Assembly (NCBI RefSeq): GCF_905220565.1
Contig: NC_059403.1
Span: 1,612,001-1,676,000 of the forward strand
Length of the DNA: 64,000 nt
Source of the DNA: Melitaea cinxia
Taxonomy: Eukaryota; Arthropoda; Insecta; Lepidoptera; Nymphalidae
Reading direction: 5' to 3'
The position numbers and the translations under genes are program-made. Shown piece after piece: positions 46,767-55,099 of this stretch. The notes below the pieces were generated by a model, which was not told the origin of the DNA, did not search any database, and was given only the letters and a program-made list of their open reading frames with translations. Position 1 is the stretch's first letter. Each line of letters begins with the position of its first letter.

Positions 46767-46965
46767 GATATTGATGTATGTCGGGTAGTTTCGAATAACT
46801 TTGTAACGTTGGGACGTCTGACACCTCAGTCCCCCCGTGACCATGGTTGCTGTAAAGTATCCGAAACGTCGGGAATCAAAAGATAATAATAAACCGCGAT
46901 AAAATCCGAAAAAAGTTGTTTCATTAAATGAGTAAAATTCGCGTAAACATTAGAAAACAATAAAA
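46767..46965 (+). mobile_element. Penelope-like element 3' terminal region
   Basis: 'gaccatggttgctgtaaagt', 'atccgaaacgtcgggaat', 'aaaccgcgataaaatccgaa' and 'aaaagttgtttcatta' recur at 33245 (reverse) and 58640 (forward). The following 'attcgcgtaaacattagaaa' is an inverted version of the segment preceding the conserved block in the 58.6-kb copy, consistent with the odd inverted terminal arrangements of these elements. Confidence 0.7.
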
Positions 46966-47173
46966 TGAAAGTATTCATTTGCTTTAACGCCTTTTCCTTT
47001 GATCCACTATTAAATTTAGCTTGACTTTGCTATTGTATTACGCATCTGTCGAGTTTATTGAATGTATCATTTCATAATTTGTTGAAAAATTAATTTCATT
47101 ATACTCGTACAATTGGTTATTACAGTATAATAAGTATAATATTTATTTTCTGTGAAATTTAAAAAAAAAAGAC

Positions 47174-47180
47174 AAAAAAT
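47174..47180 (-). terminator. Pol III terminator of tRNA-Glu
   Basis: A run of T on the minus strand starts about four bases after the tRNA 3' end. Confidence 0.85.
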
Positions 47181-47184
47181 AGGC

Positions 47185-47256
47185 TTCCCGTACCGGGAAT
47201 CGAACCCGAGCCTCCTGGGTGAAAGCCAGGTATCCTAGCCACTAGACCATACGGGA
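47185..47256 (-). tRNA. tRNA-Glu (anticodon TTC)
   Basis: The minus strand reads TCCCGTATGGTCTAGTGGCT as acceptor, D arm and A box, then the anticodon loop CTTTCAC with TTC, then the T arm GGGTTCGATTCCC and TACGGGA plus discriminator A. The acceptor stem pairs perfectly over 7 bp. No intron and no encoded CCA. A T6 Pol III terminator follows immediately downstream on the minus strand (47174-47180). All structural elements of a functional glutamate tRNA are intact. It decodes GAA and GAG. Confidence 0.97.
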
Positions 47257-47962
47257 TATATGAATGTTGATGAAATATTTATACATTTTCTTAAACTTGA
47301 CTGCAAAATAACGTTCATTAATGTTCAAAATATATTTTTTTATTTTAACATTTTACAATATAATACATATATACAATTCACAACATAGGAACTATTGGAT
47401 ATTTAGATATTTAAATATAGTTACGGTATAAATCCTTTCCACGTGGAATGATGCCAAAATTCTATTATAATTAATAACTTTTGCTTTTCATTAATAATAT
47501 CTGTATTATTACTAACTTTTATAACGCACTAAATATTCTTCGATTTCATATAGGTATGTATACAAATGGCATCTTTTATATAGTATGTGATATCTGTTGC
47601 AGTTCTGCTATTGGACACTAGATGGCGCTAAATCAGAGTACAATATTAAATACTTAATTGAGATTGTTAAAAGTAATACAAAAAGCATGATTTAAATATT
47701 TTTACACATTTAGTAACAAATTTTAGATTATCGTAAAACATGCCTGTTGATTAAGTCATTCGTTTTGATGGCGTTCGATACCTGTTTATAATGTGGACTC
47801 TACCACATTGTAGAGACACAGAACTTACGTCGTGTTTTCCTGGTGTTTAAACAGATGTCGCATCTGTGTATCGTAAAAGAACTCTAAATTGTTCATTACA
47901 CGGGAATATAGAGAGCGTTACTGACTTTAAAAATTATTTTGTTATGAGTATAAAACGCTTAC
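47257..47962. other. AT-rich spacer, no gene seen
   Basis: Nothing supported. It could be the start of the intron following the next exon. Confidence 0.5.
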
Positions 47963-48096
47963 TTTTTCTCTAAGTTTTCATCGAAATTTTTATTTATTAC
48001 ACTAATCCGCCTTTCTTGACTAGCTGTTCTATTGTAATGGAGCGTGTAGTTGTGTAAACCTAGAACGTCGTGAACTGGTTCCCGCTCAGCAGACAT
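47963..48096 (-). CDS. Putative first coding exon, product unknown (phase 2)
   Basis: An ATG at 48096 in strong context (taataaaATGtc) opens 44 codons plus 2 bases to a donor AAAAA|GTAAGC at 47963/47962. The peptide starts MSAEREPVHDVLGLHNYTLH and continues with a charged stretch ending NFDENLEK. It is hydrophilic with no signal peptide and no domain I recognise. The frame could extend upstream to an ATG at 48162, but that segment is AT-rich and unlikely. Like the exons at 18174 and 4971 it ends in phase 2, which would let all three splice to the same second exon. Confidence 0.55.
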
Positions 48097-48274
48097 TTTA
48101 TTATTTGCGCAAATAATTGATGTATAAAATATATTTTTTTTAAGAAATGTAACTCCAGACACAAGTATTGTCGAGGATATTTGAAAAGAATGTGGAATTA
48201 GAATACAACCAAACGTGAAATGTTAACGCTATAGTTAAATTGTAATTGTAGTATTGTAATTATTTGTATATTAT

Positions 48275-48490
48275 GTACTAGCTGTGCCTGCGATTTCGTC
48301 CGCGTATAATTTAACAAAAAAGTTATTGTTCATTCGCAGAGTTATAAAATAAATAAAATTCTATAATAAAAGTAGCCTAAGTTACTCCTTATTACACCAG
48401 ATACCTACCACTGAAAGTCCTGTAAAAATCGGTCTAACCGTTTCAGAGATTAGCCGGAACGAACAGACAGACAGATAGGCAGAAAATTGT
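48275..48490. repeat. RTE-like LINE 3' tail
   Basis: 'actagctgtgcctgcgattt' and 'cgtccgcgta' open it. 'aaaaatcggtctaaccgttt' and 'gaacagacagacagatagg' close it. Confidence 0.7.
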
Positions 48491-49670
48491 AAAAAATGTT
48501 TTTTTCGTATATGTACCGTGTATACATCCATATGTATGTAGTAACAATCGGTTATTTTAATACTACAAGCAGACACTCCAATTTTGTTTATTTGTATCGA
48601 TTATGTATAGTATCCAAACGCCTCTTTCGCTATCAAACTGTGTTGACAATTTGCGAAATAAAAATAAATTGTTTTAGTCTCATAGCCGAGTGTATTTGTC
48701 TTTGTGTGTCTCTCCCCCTTAGAGAGTATGTAAAGCTGACTGTCCAATTGTAATCATAGAAACCTAATACACTCGTTAGTCGTATTAGGGAAACTATCCG
48801 CCAACCCATAACACGGCATCGTTATGGAGTATAGAGTAGTCTCCTTTATGGAAAATTAAACCTTTGACCGCCATTTGTACGTTGAAAACTGAACGAAACG
48901 GTTCAATTCTTGTTCGAAGACGAAGTTTACGGCGTAGGACGGTTCTTAAATATTTTATTCTATTTAATTATTGTCATTGTCATGATTTAATTTTTCTTTT
49001 GAGCTTTAAACTTTCACAAAAATCCTTTTTCGTGATGCTGCTGCGGATGAAATGAAATGATGAACTTGAGAAGCAGTCACGATAAAAAAATGAAAAAAAT
49101 ATATTTATTCCAAAAATACATTGTGATTGACTCCCTCAATTAGGTGCAGAAATCACCTGAGCCAGATGGAGTCGAACGAAATACAAACACAAAATTTAAA
49201 CTTAACTTAAAAACTTTAGGTTTTATATTCCCAACTACACTTTTCCGATATCGAAAGTCGTAGAAATAGTTTTAACAGTTCACTTCAGTGCTTTCTTAAT
49301 ATTTCAACAGTAAAAAAAAGTACAGACAAGTGAATTAAAAGTAGATATTATTTGAATCATTTATTAAGTATCATTTAAACACTGAGAACTACAAATTAAT
49401 GACCATACAACTCTACGGTCAACTCTCACAGAACAGCAAACACGGTACATCGAATATTGCGTGTTTAAAATTGCTCGTAAGAAAGGAAATTGCTTCCGTA
49501 TTGCTGCAATGCATTAAATGAAACACATGCATGGTTGGGTCTGTTCAATATCGAAGTACGCTTAAGGTTTTCGCACAATACGTTCAAACGAAACGATATT
49601 TAACTACAATAAATTAATTTTATTTCAATATGGACGTAAATTTCAAACTGTTATAGTATTTTATCATATC
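48491..49670. other. Spacer, no gene seen
   Basis: The frames at 48496 and 48864 lack support. Confidence 0.5.
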
Positions 49671-50005
49671 ATCATCATCATTTCAGCCTATCACAGTCCA
49701 CTGCTGGACATAGGCCTCCACAAGTTCAGGCCAAAAATAGCGTGAACTCATATGTTTTGCCCATAATCACCACGCTGGGCAGGCGGGTTGGTGACCGCAG
49801 GGGTGGCTTTGTCGCACCGAAGACGCTGCTGCCCGTCGGCCTGTGTATTTCAAAACCAGTAATTTGATAGCTATTCCGCCATCAGTCGGCTGTTTAAGTT
49901 CCAAGGTGGTAGTGGAACTTTGTTATCCCTTAGTCGCCTCTTACAACACCCACGGAAAGAGAGGGGGTGGCTATATTCTTTAATGCCGTAGCCACACAAC
50001 ATATT
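49671..50005 (+). repeat. Family A SINE-like repeat, full length
   Basis: It carries every landmark from 'catcatcatcatttcagcc' to 'atgccgtagccacacaacat', then a T-rich run. It ends about 20 bp before the BEL element's target duplication. Confidence 0.9.
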
Positions 50006-50025
50006 TTTTTTTTTATCATATAATA

Positions 50026-50030
50026 GAAAT
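50026..50030. repeat. Target site duplication of BEL/Pao element, left copy
   Basis: GAAAT here is repeated at 55095-55099, directly outside both LTRs. A 5-bp duplication fits the BEL/Pao family. Confidence 0.9.
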
Positions 50031-50361
50031 TGTTTCTTGCATTGCTTTGCTGCTTGTATTTACTAGTTCCTTGTTCGTTGAAGTGGTTGAAAAATGAAAG
50101 ATATGAGAAATTAAACAATTCTGTATTGCAAATTACAAGATTACGCAAACACTTCGCACGACGAGAAGAAGTATGGGAAAGAGAGTTCAAATGTCAAATC
50201 ACTGTCTTATATACCCAACGTTCTGTCACATCACTGATTGTCTATTGCACTCACAGTTTATATAGATACTTCACACCGATAACCGATAATTAAGCATGGA
50301 TCACACGATGCGAATCGTTACAGAGTTGCACCGCAATGAAAATGTGAGACGTTCCTTAACA
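50031..50361 (-). repeat. BEL/Pao 3' LTR
   Basis: 331 bp starting TGTTTCTTGC on the plus strand and ending CCTTAACA. It appears identical to 54764-55094. The frame that overlaps it is an LTR artefact. Confidence 0.93.
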
Positions 50362-51155
50362 TACTCCCCCCGTTGAAGAATCCAGATTCTTCAACTCTGT
50401 GTCTTCATCGTCGAGTAACGGGCAGAGGCGAACCAGAGGACGGCGATAACAACCCACCGTGGTCTGAACATCAGCAACACGAGGAATCCCATCTGGCCCT
50501 GGATATAGCCTGGTTACTCGTCCGGTACTCCAGCATAACGGTGGCAGGGAATCTTCACTTATGAGCACCAAGTCTCCAACCTTTAGTTTAGCCTTGTTTG
50601 TTTTCCATTTTGTACGTATTTGTAGTTCGCAGATGTACTCCTTTTGCCACCTCAGCCAGAAATGTTGTCTGATTTGCTCGAGTCGTGCGTAGCGTTTCAA
50701 TTGCGGTTCCTTTTCATTCTCCAAGGCGCGAGCCGGCAGCTCATATAGTAGTCTTCTGATTAAGAAGTGCCCTGGGGAAAGGAAAAGGGAATCGTCAAGG
50801 GAACATGGATAATGGGCGCAAGGGACGACTATTCAGAATAGCCTCCACTTGTGCAAACAAAGTTAGAATTGCCTTAAAAGTTAAAATTTCTTCAAAGGTT
50901 AAATAAAAATTCCCATGACTCGTTTGTATATTATATATGTGTTTGTTTGTGTGATGTATTGTTATGATGTTTTGCCGGTCACAACGGCCTCCCATATGTC
51001 GCCGAAGTGAGGAGCGTAAGACAGAATGAATTTAAATTTTGATGTTTTGCTGAGCTGTAAATTCAGTTAACGCGATGTTTTGTATATCGGTGAATTTACT
51101 GAGCTCTCTTGCCGCTCCTACAAAATTGCGTTTGCTATTGGAATAGATCTCTGCT
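50356..51155 (-). pseudogene. BEL/Pao integrase and C-terminal (DUF5641-like) remnant
   Basis: After the deletion junction the minus strand encodes the second half of a BEL integrase core: EIYSNSKRNFVGAARELSKF, where the usual SDN catalytic Asp is replaced by Asn. Then come YAPHFGDIWEAVV and AQVEAILNSRPLRPLS. At least two frame changes (near 51030 and 50800) and a stop after TGKTS break it. The last part, an intact 122-codon frame at 50356-50724 (HFWLRWQKEYI, LKVGDLVLI, GRVTRLYPGPDG), is the typical C-terminal domain of BEL integrases. Its stop codon falls at the LTR edge. Confidence 0.85.
50362..50371 (-). promoter_or_regulatory. Polypurine tract of the BEL/Pao element
   Basis: GGGGGGAGTA on the minus strand directly precedes the 3' LTR (TGTTAAGG), the expected plus-strand priming site. 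Confidence 0.8.
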
Positions 51156-53424
51156 GACCTAAACTTTGATATTCTCTCATAAACTGTATGTATTGAGATT
51201 TTAATGAAATATATTTTTTGAAACGTTTTTCTAAATTTAATAATCGCCTTTTTGCTAAGTTATATGTTTCACCTAGACAATCAGGTGAATTGCGCAATGG
51301 AAGTCTGACACTAGACCTGCCAGAAGGAAGCCGTGAAGTGTGAGACCGAAAGTGGTTCTCACAGGCTAATTCCTTTTCGCTTTGAATTGTTGTTTGGTGA
51401 AGCTTTTCTAGCTTCCAAAATTTTGTTAGTAAATTGTCGACCTTGCTTTCATTTGAGAGGTTGTCATTGATGACTGAATGATTGCACACTACTTGTTTAG
51501 CTTGATAAGAAATAGGACCACCAATCAACCAACCGAAACTGGAATATTGTAGTATAGGCTTGTTTGCACCTAAAGAAATACGGTCGTTTTTCATGAGTCG
51601 CCAGAAGAGATCGGCTCCTATGAGAATATCAATAGGAGCTGGCTGATTGAAATCGGGGTCAGCTAAATGCAAGTGCGATGGTATGTTTAATTGTTGTATG
51701 TTTATAGGTGCCTTAGGCAGATTCCCAGTCAGCCTACTAAGCACAAGACAATTTAATTTAGTCTTATAGTTATTGTAAATGGATTTTAATTGGATCACAC
51801 AGCTTTCTTTGATTTGGTTATCTGAGTGACCGATACCAATGACGTTAATAGAAATTGGATTTGAATTGATTGAAAGTTTTTGTTGAAGAGATTTTGTGAT
51901 GAAGGACGACTGACTGCCTGAATCCAACAAGGCCCGTACTTTAAGAGGCTCTTTAGTGATTGGATTCAAAATGTATACTTGGGCAGTAGACAATAAAACT
52001 TGATTTGAATTTTTGTTTGAAAAGTTTACTACAGTTTCAGTTACCTCACTAGAGGCACTGTTGACCTTTGGCGTGTCAACTGGATGTAATAAAGTATTAT
52101 GTTGTTTCTTGCATATTTTGCATGGCCCTAATCGACATTCGACTAAAGAGTGACCCTGCCTTAAACAATTAATACATAATTTATACTTTGAGATATCGTT
52201 TAATTTATCCTCTCTGGATTTGGATATGAATATTTGGCAATCATAAATCCTATGATTTTGATTGCAGACAACACACCTAGACAAAGTGCTATTGTCCTTT
52301 TGATTTGTAGCAATAAATGAATTTGAAATTGGTCGATCACGCTTAATGTGATGATTGTGATGATTATGATGATAATTGACAGGCCTTGAATGTTGCATTT
52401 TGCTATTGTTATTTGTTGATATGTTATTATGGAAACTAGAACCTTGATCATTTTTATTGTGACGCGTACATTCAAGAACATAAGCCCTATCAATCAAAAA
52501 TTTATTGAATTCGGTTAAACTAGGGATTTCACCTAAACTATTGCGTAGCTCTTCCCATTTAACAAGTGTTTGCGTATCGAGTTTAGATGAAACCAAATGT
52601 ATAATTAACGTGTCCCAGTGATCAGTAGGTTGACCTAGGCTAGCTAGAGCACGTAAATTTTTTGAAACATGATCGACTAAAGAGCGTAATGAAGTGTCCG
52701 ATTCGCGGTTTATTTTTTCAATATTGAATAATGATTTAATATGATAATTTACAAGTAATCTTTTGTTATTGTAACGTTCATAAAGTAACTGATAAGCGCT
52801 ATTATAGTTGGCTGCGGAAACCTCAATGTTTGAAATTACCCGAGCCGCATCGCCTTCCAAATAAGAAATTAAATAATGAAATTTTTGAATCAATGAAATG
52901 CGACTATTGTTGTGAACTAAATTATTAAAAGTATCTCGAAATTCTAACCAACGGAAGAACGAACCATCAAACTTTGCAATTTGTATTTGCGGCAAGGTTA
53001 TACAATTTTCATTATTATGATCGCGACCACATTGAGCATCCTGGAATAAGGACTCACGGCGTCTCTTATCCTGTTCTAAATTCTTTAATTCATTTTGTTC
53101 TTCAATGATATTTTTTGCCATCGCGGTACATAATATGAAATCTTGCTCAATGCGTTCACGCTCATCGAGCTCTTCGTCTAAATTGTCAGCATTTATTAGT
53201 TCAATTTGAGTTTGCAGCTCATCATATTTAGCGGACAGATTCTCAAAGCGACTGAGCTTCAGTGAAAGCTCAGCGACTTCGATACCCGTCAGTTGAGATT
53301 GCCTTGTAATCTTGTCTAAATAGTTTTTGAATTTAGTAATTTGTCCCTTTATGGAACTGCGCTTTACAATTAAAACCTTTATCCCGGATTCTTTGTTCAT
53401 AGTTGATACTGAAGGTTCAGACAT
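51118..53424 (-). CDS. BEL/Pao Gag-protease polyprotein (truncated pol)
   Basis: A 768-codon uninterrupted frame. Residues 1-130 are charged and coiled-coil-like. Residues 145-320 form the BEL Gag core (LPQIQIAKFDGSFFRWLEF). Three zinc-binding clusters follow: C384-C387-H391-C396, C417-C420-H425-C430 (a classic CCHC knuckle), and C435-C438-H442-H447. An aspartic protease has its DSG at 501-503 (ALLDSGSQSSFI) and ends near IGADLFWRL. Reverse transcriptase begins at about 687 (ACENHFRSHTSRLPSG) but stops at EYQSLG (751-756). The last 12 residues are read from the joined integrase segment in the wrong frame. Gag and protease look functional: no stops, key residues present. It would act in the cytoplasm to form virus-like particles. 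The start at 53424 is the first ATG after the leader. Confidence 0.93.
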   Translation of the reverse strand: MSEPSVSTMNKESGIKVLIVKRSSIKGQITKFKNYLDKITRQSQLTGIEVAELSLKLSRFENLSAKYDELQTQIELINADNLDEELDERERIEQDFILCTAMAKNIIEEQNELKNLEQDKRRRESLFQDAQCGRDHNNENCITLPQIQIAKFDGSFFRWLEFRDTFNNLVHNNSRISLIQKFHYLISYLEGDAARVISNIEVSAANYNSAYQLLYERYNNKRLLVNYHIKSLFNIEKINRESDTSLRSLVDHVSKNLRALASLGQPTDHWDTLIIHLVSSKLDTQTLVKWEELRNSLGEIPSLTEFNKFLIDRAYVLECTRHNKNDQGSSFHNNISTNNNSKMQHSRPVNYHHNHHNHHIKRDRPISNSFIATNQKDNSTLSRCVVCNQNHRIYDCQIFISKSREDKLNDISKYKLCINCLRQGHSLVECRLGPCKICKKQHNTLLHPVDTPKVNSASSEVTETVVNFSNKNSNQVLLSTAQVYILNPITKEPLKVRALLDSGSQSSFITKSLQQKLSINSNPISINVIGIGHSDNQIKESCVIQLKSIYNNYKTKLNCLVLSRLTGNLPKAPINIQQLNIPSHLHLADPDFNQPAPIDILIGADLFWRLMKNDRISLGANKPILQYSSFGWLIGGPISYQAKQVVCNHSVINDNLSNESKVDNLLTKFWKLEKLHQTTIQSEKELACENHFRSHTSRLPSGRSSVRLPLRNSPDCLGETYNLAKRRLLNLEKRFKKYISLKSQYIQFMREYQSLGQQRSIPIANAIL

Positions 53425-54743
53425 TGTGAAAAATATAGATAGAAAATATTTTAGAAAAAATGTAATTATTGAAAATAGAAAACTGTATGAACTAGAATAA
53501 TACTAAAATTATTTGTATATGAATAATATTAAAGTTATTTGTATTTGTATATGAATATGAACTAGATTAATACTAAAGTTGTTTGAATATGAACTGGATT
53601 AATACTAAAGTTATTTGAATTTGAACTGGATTAATACTAAAGTTGTTTGAAATTGAATATGACTATGAACTAGAATAATATAAACTACTATTGAATTTAA
53701 GTTAATTAATTACAAGACACCTCAAAAAGAAAGAAAATAAAAAGGAATGATGCAAATGTCTTAGCTGAAGCTCCTCAATCGACGACACATAGAAGACCGG
53801 CGCGGAGCGGCAAGACAAGATGGCCGAAGCCCCAACCACGTGGTGCGCCTCACGTACCGCAACGCTGAAATAGTCGGCCGAATCGTCTAAGCATCGCACA
53901 ATAAATAGGATTGAGGCTCAATATTGCCTTTAGAATTGAATTAATTTTGAAATGAATTGAATTATGTTGTTAAGTTAATGTTATTAAAAAAAAAATAAAA
54001 AATTTGATGCTGTTGACTCGAAATCTAATATAATAAAATATTAAGTTTAATTTGTATTAAGTAATGGAATTTAGAAAAGTTAAATGTAATTGAATTGAAT
54101 GAAGTATTGAATAAACATTTGTAATAATGTATGGAAAACATTTGTATTAGGTGTGACACACCTTGAAATAAAAATCTGAAGCGGTTAAACTAGTAATATA
54201 AAACATTAAATTTAATTTAAAGTAAATTTGGAAAATAATATACAAGTAAATTAAAAACTACTGTTATAAAATATTAAATTTAATGTCTTAATGAAAGAAA
54301 TTTGGAATAAGAAGTTATAGTGAAATATTAATTTTAATGCATGGATGAAAGAAATTTAGAGGTTAAGTTGAAAAATATTATTGTAAATTTGTATTAAATG
54401 AAGAAATTCGAACAAGAAAATTGAATATAAGAACACGTGTTTGTTTATTGTAGTACGGCAATTAAGAAATTAAACCAAAAATCATTGTAAATTTGCAATA
54501 GCGGAATGCTAATTTTGAAATATAAATGGAAATAGTAGAAATGGAAATATAAATTTAAGAGATTAGGATGGATTAGGATTTAGGATTGGTAATCATGATT
54601 GTTAAAAATAAGATTGATTAGGATTGGGAATCATGGGTTTGGATGAATATAGGGCACTTATCTTATCATGCTGCGAGGTGCATCACTGCTCGGCAGAAGA
54701 CGTCGGCCATGTGTTCCTTGGATCTTGGGTTGATGTTGATTTT
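53425..54743 (-). other. Long AT-rich leader of the BEL/Pao element
   Basis: 1.3 kb between the primer site and the Gag ATG. At 53500-53690 it holds a degenerate direct repeat with 'gattaatactaaagttgttt' recurring about every 30-36 bp. No ORF of note. The short frame at 53702-53899 is not supported. Confidence 0.75.
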
Positions 54744-54761
54744 GTCCCTGTTCGGGCGCCA
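54744..54761 (-). promoter_or_regulatory. Primer-binding site, tRNA-Lys type
   Basis: The minus strand reads TGGCGCCCGAACAGGGAC two bases after the 5' LTR. It is complementary over 18 bases to the 3' end, including CCA, of the lysine tRNA best known as the primer of lentiviruses. Confidence 0.88.
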
Positions 54762-54763
54762 AA

Positions 54764-55094
54764 TGTTTCTTGCATTGCTTTGCTGCTTGTATTTACTAGT
54801 TCCTTGTTCGTTGAAGTGGTTGAAAAATGAAAGATATGAGAAATTAAACAATTCTGTATTGCAAATTACAAGATTACGCAAACACTTCGCACGACGAGAA
54901 GAAGTATGGGAAAGAGAGTTCAAATGTCAAATCACTGTCTTATATACCCAACGTTCTGTCACATCACTGATTGTCTATTGCACTCACAGTTTATATAGAT
55001 ACTTCACACCGATAACCGATAATTAAGCATGGATCACACGATGCGAATCGTTACAGAGTTGCACCGCAATGAAAATGTGAGACGTTCCTTAACA
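54764..55094 (-). repeat. BEL/Pao 5' LTR
   Basis: 331 bp, apparently identical to 50031-50361. It would carry the promoter and polyadenylation signals. 55095-55099 is the right GAAAT target duplication. Confidence 0.93.
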
Positions 55095-55099
55095 GAAAT

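Larger units (their letters stand above)
50031..55094 (-). mobile_element. BEL/Pao LTR retrotransposon, internally deleted, young
   Basis: A 5064-bp element in minus orientation: 331-bp LTRs at each end (TG...CA), primer-binding site, long leader, Gag-protease ORF, truncated pol, polypurine tract, and 5-bp target duplication. The two LTRs appear identical by eye, so the insertion is recent. Reverse transcriptase after its first 70 or so residues, all of RNase H and the N-terminal half of integrase are missing, in one clean junction near 51150. The copy therefore must have moved, if it did so after the deletion, with enzymes supplied by another element. Confidence 0.93.

Noticed and set aside
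46850..46885. Hammerhead ribozyme in the Penelope 3' region
   Set aside because: GAAACGTC resembles part of the hammerhead core, and Penelope elements are known to carry hammerheads, but no CTGANGA box with a matching stem I is present.
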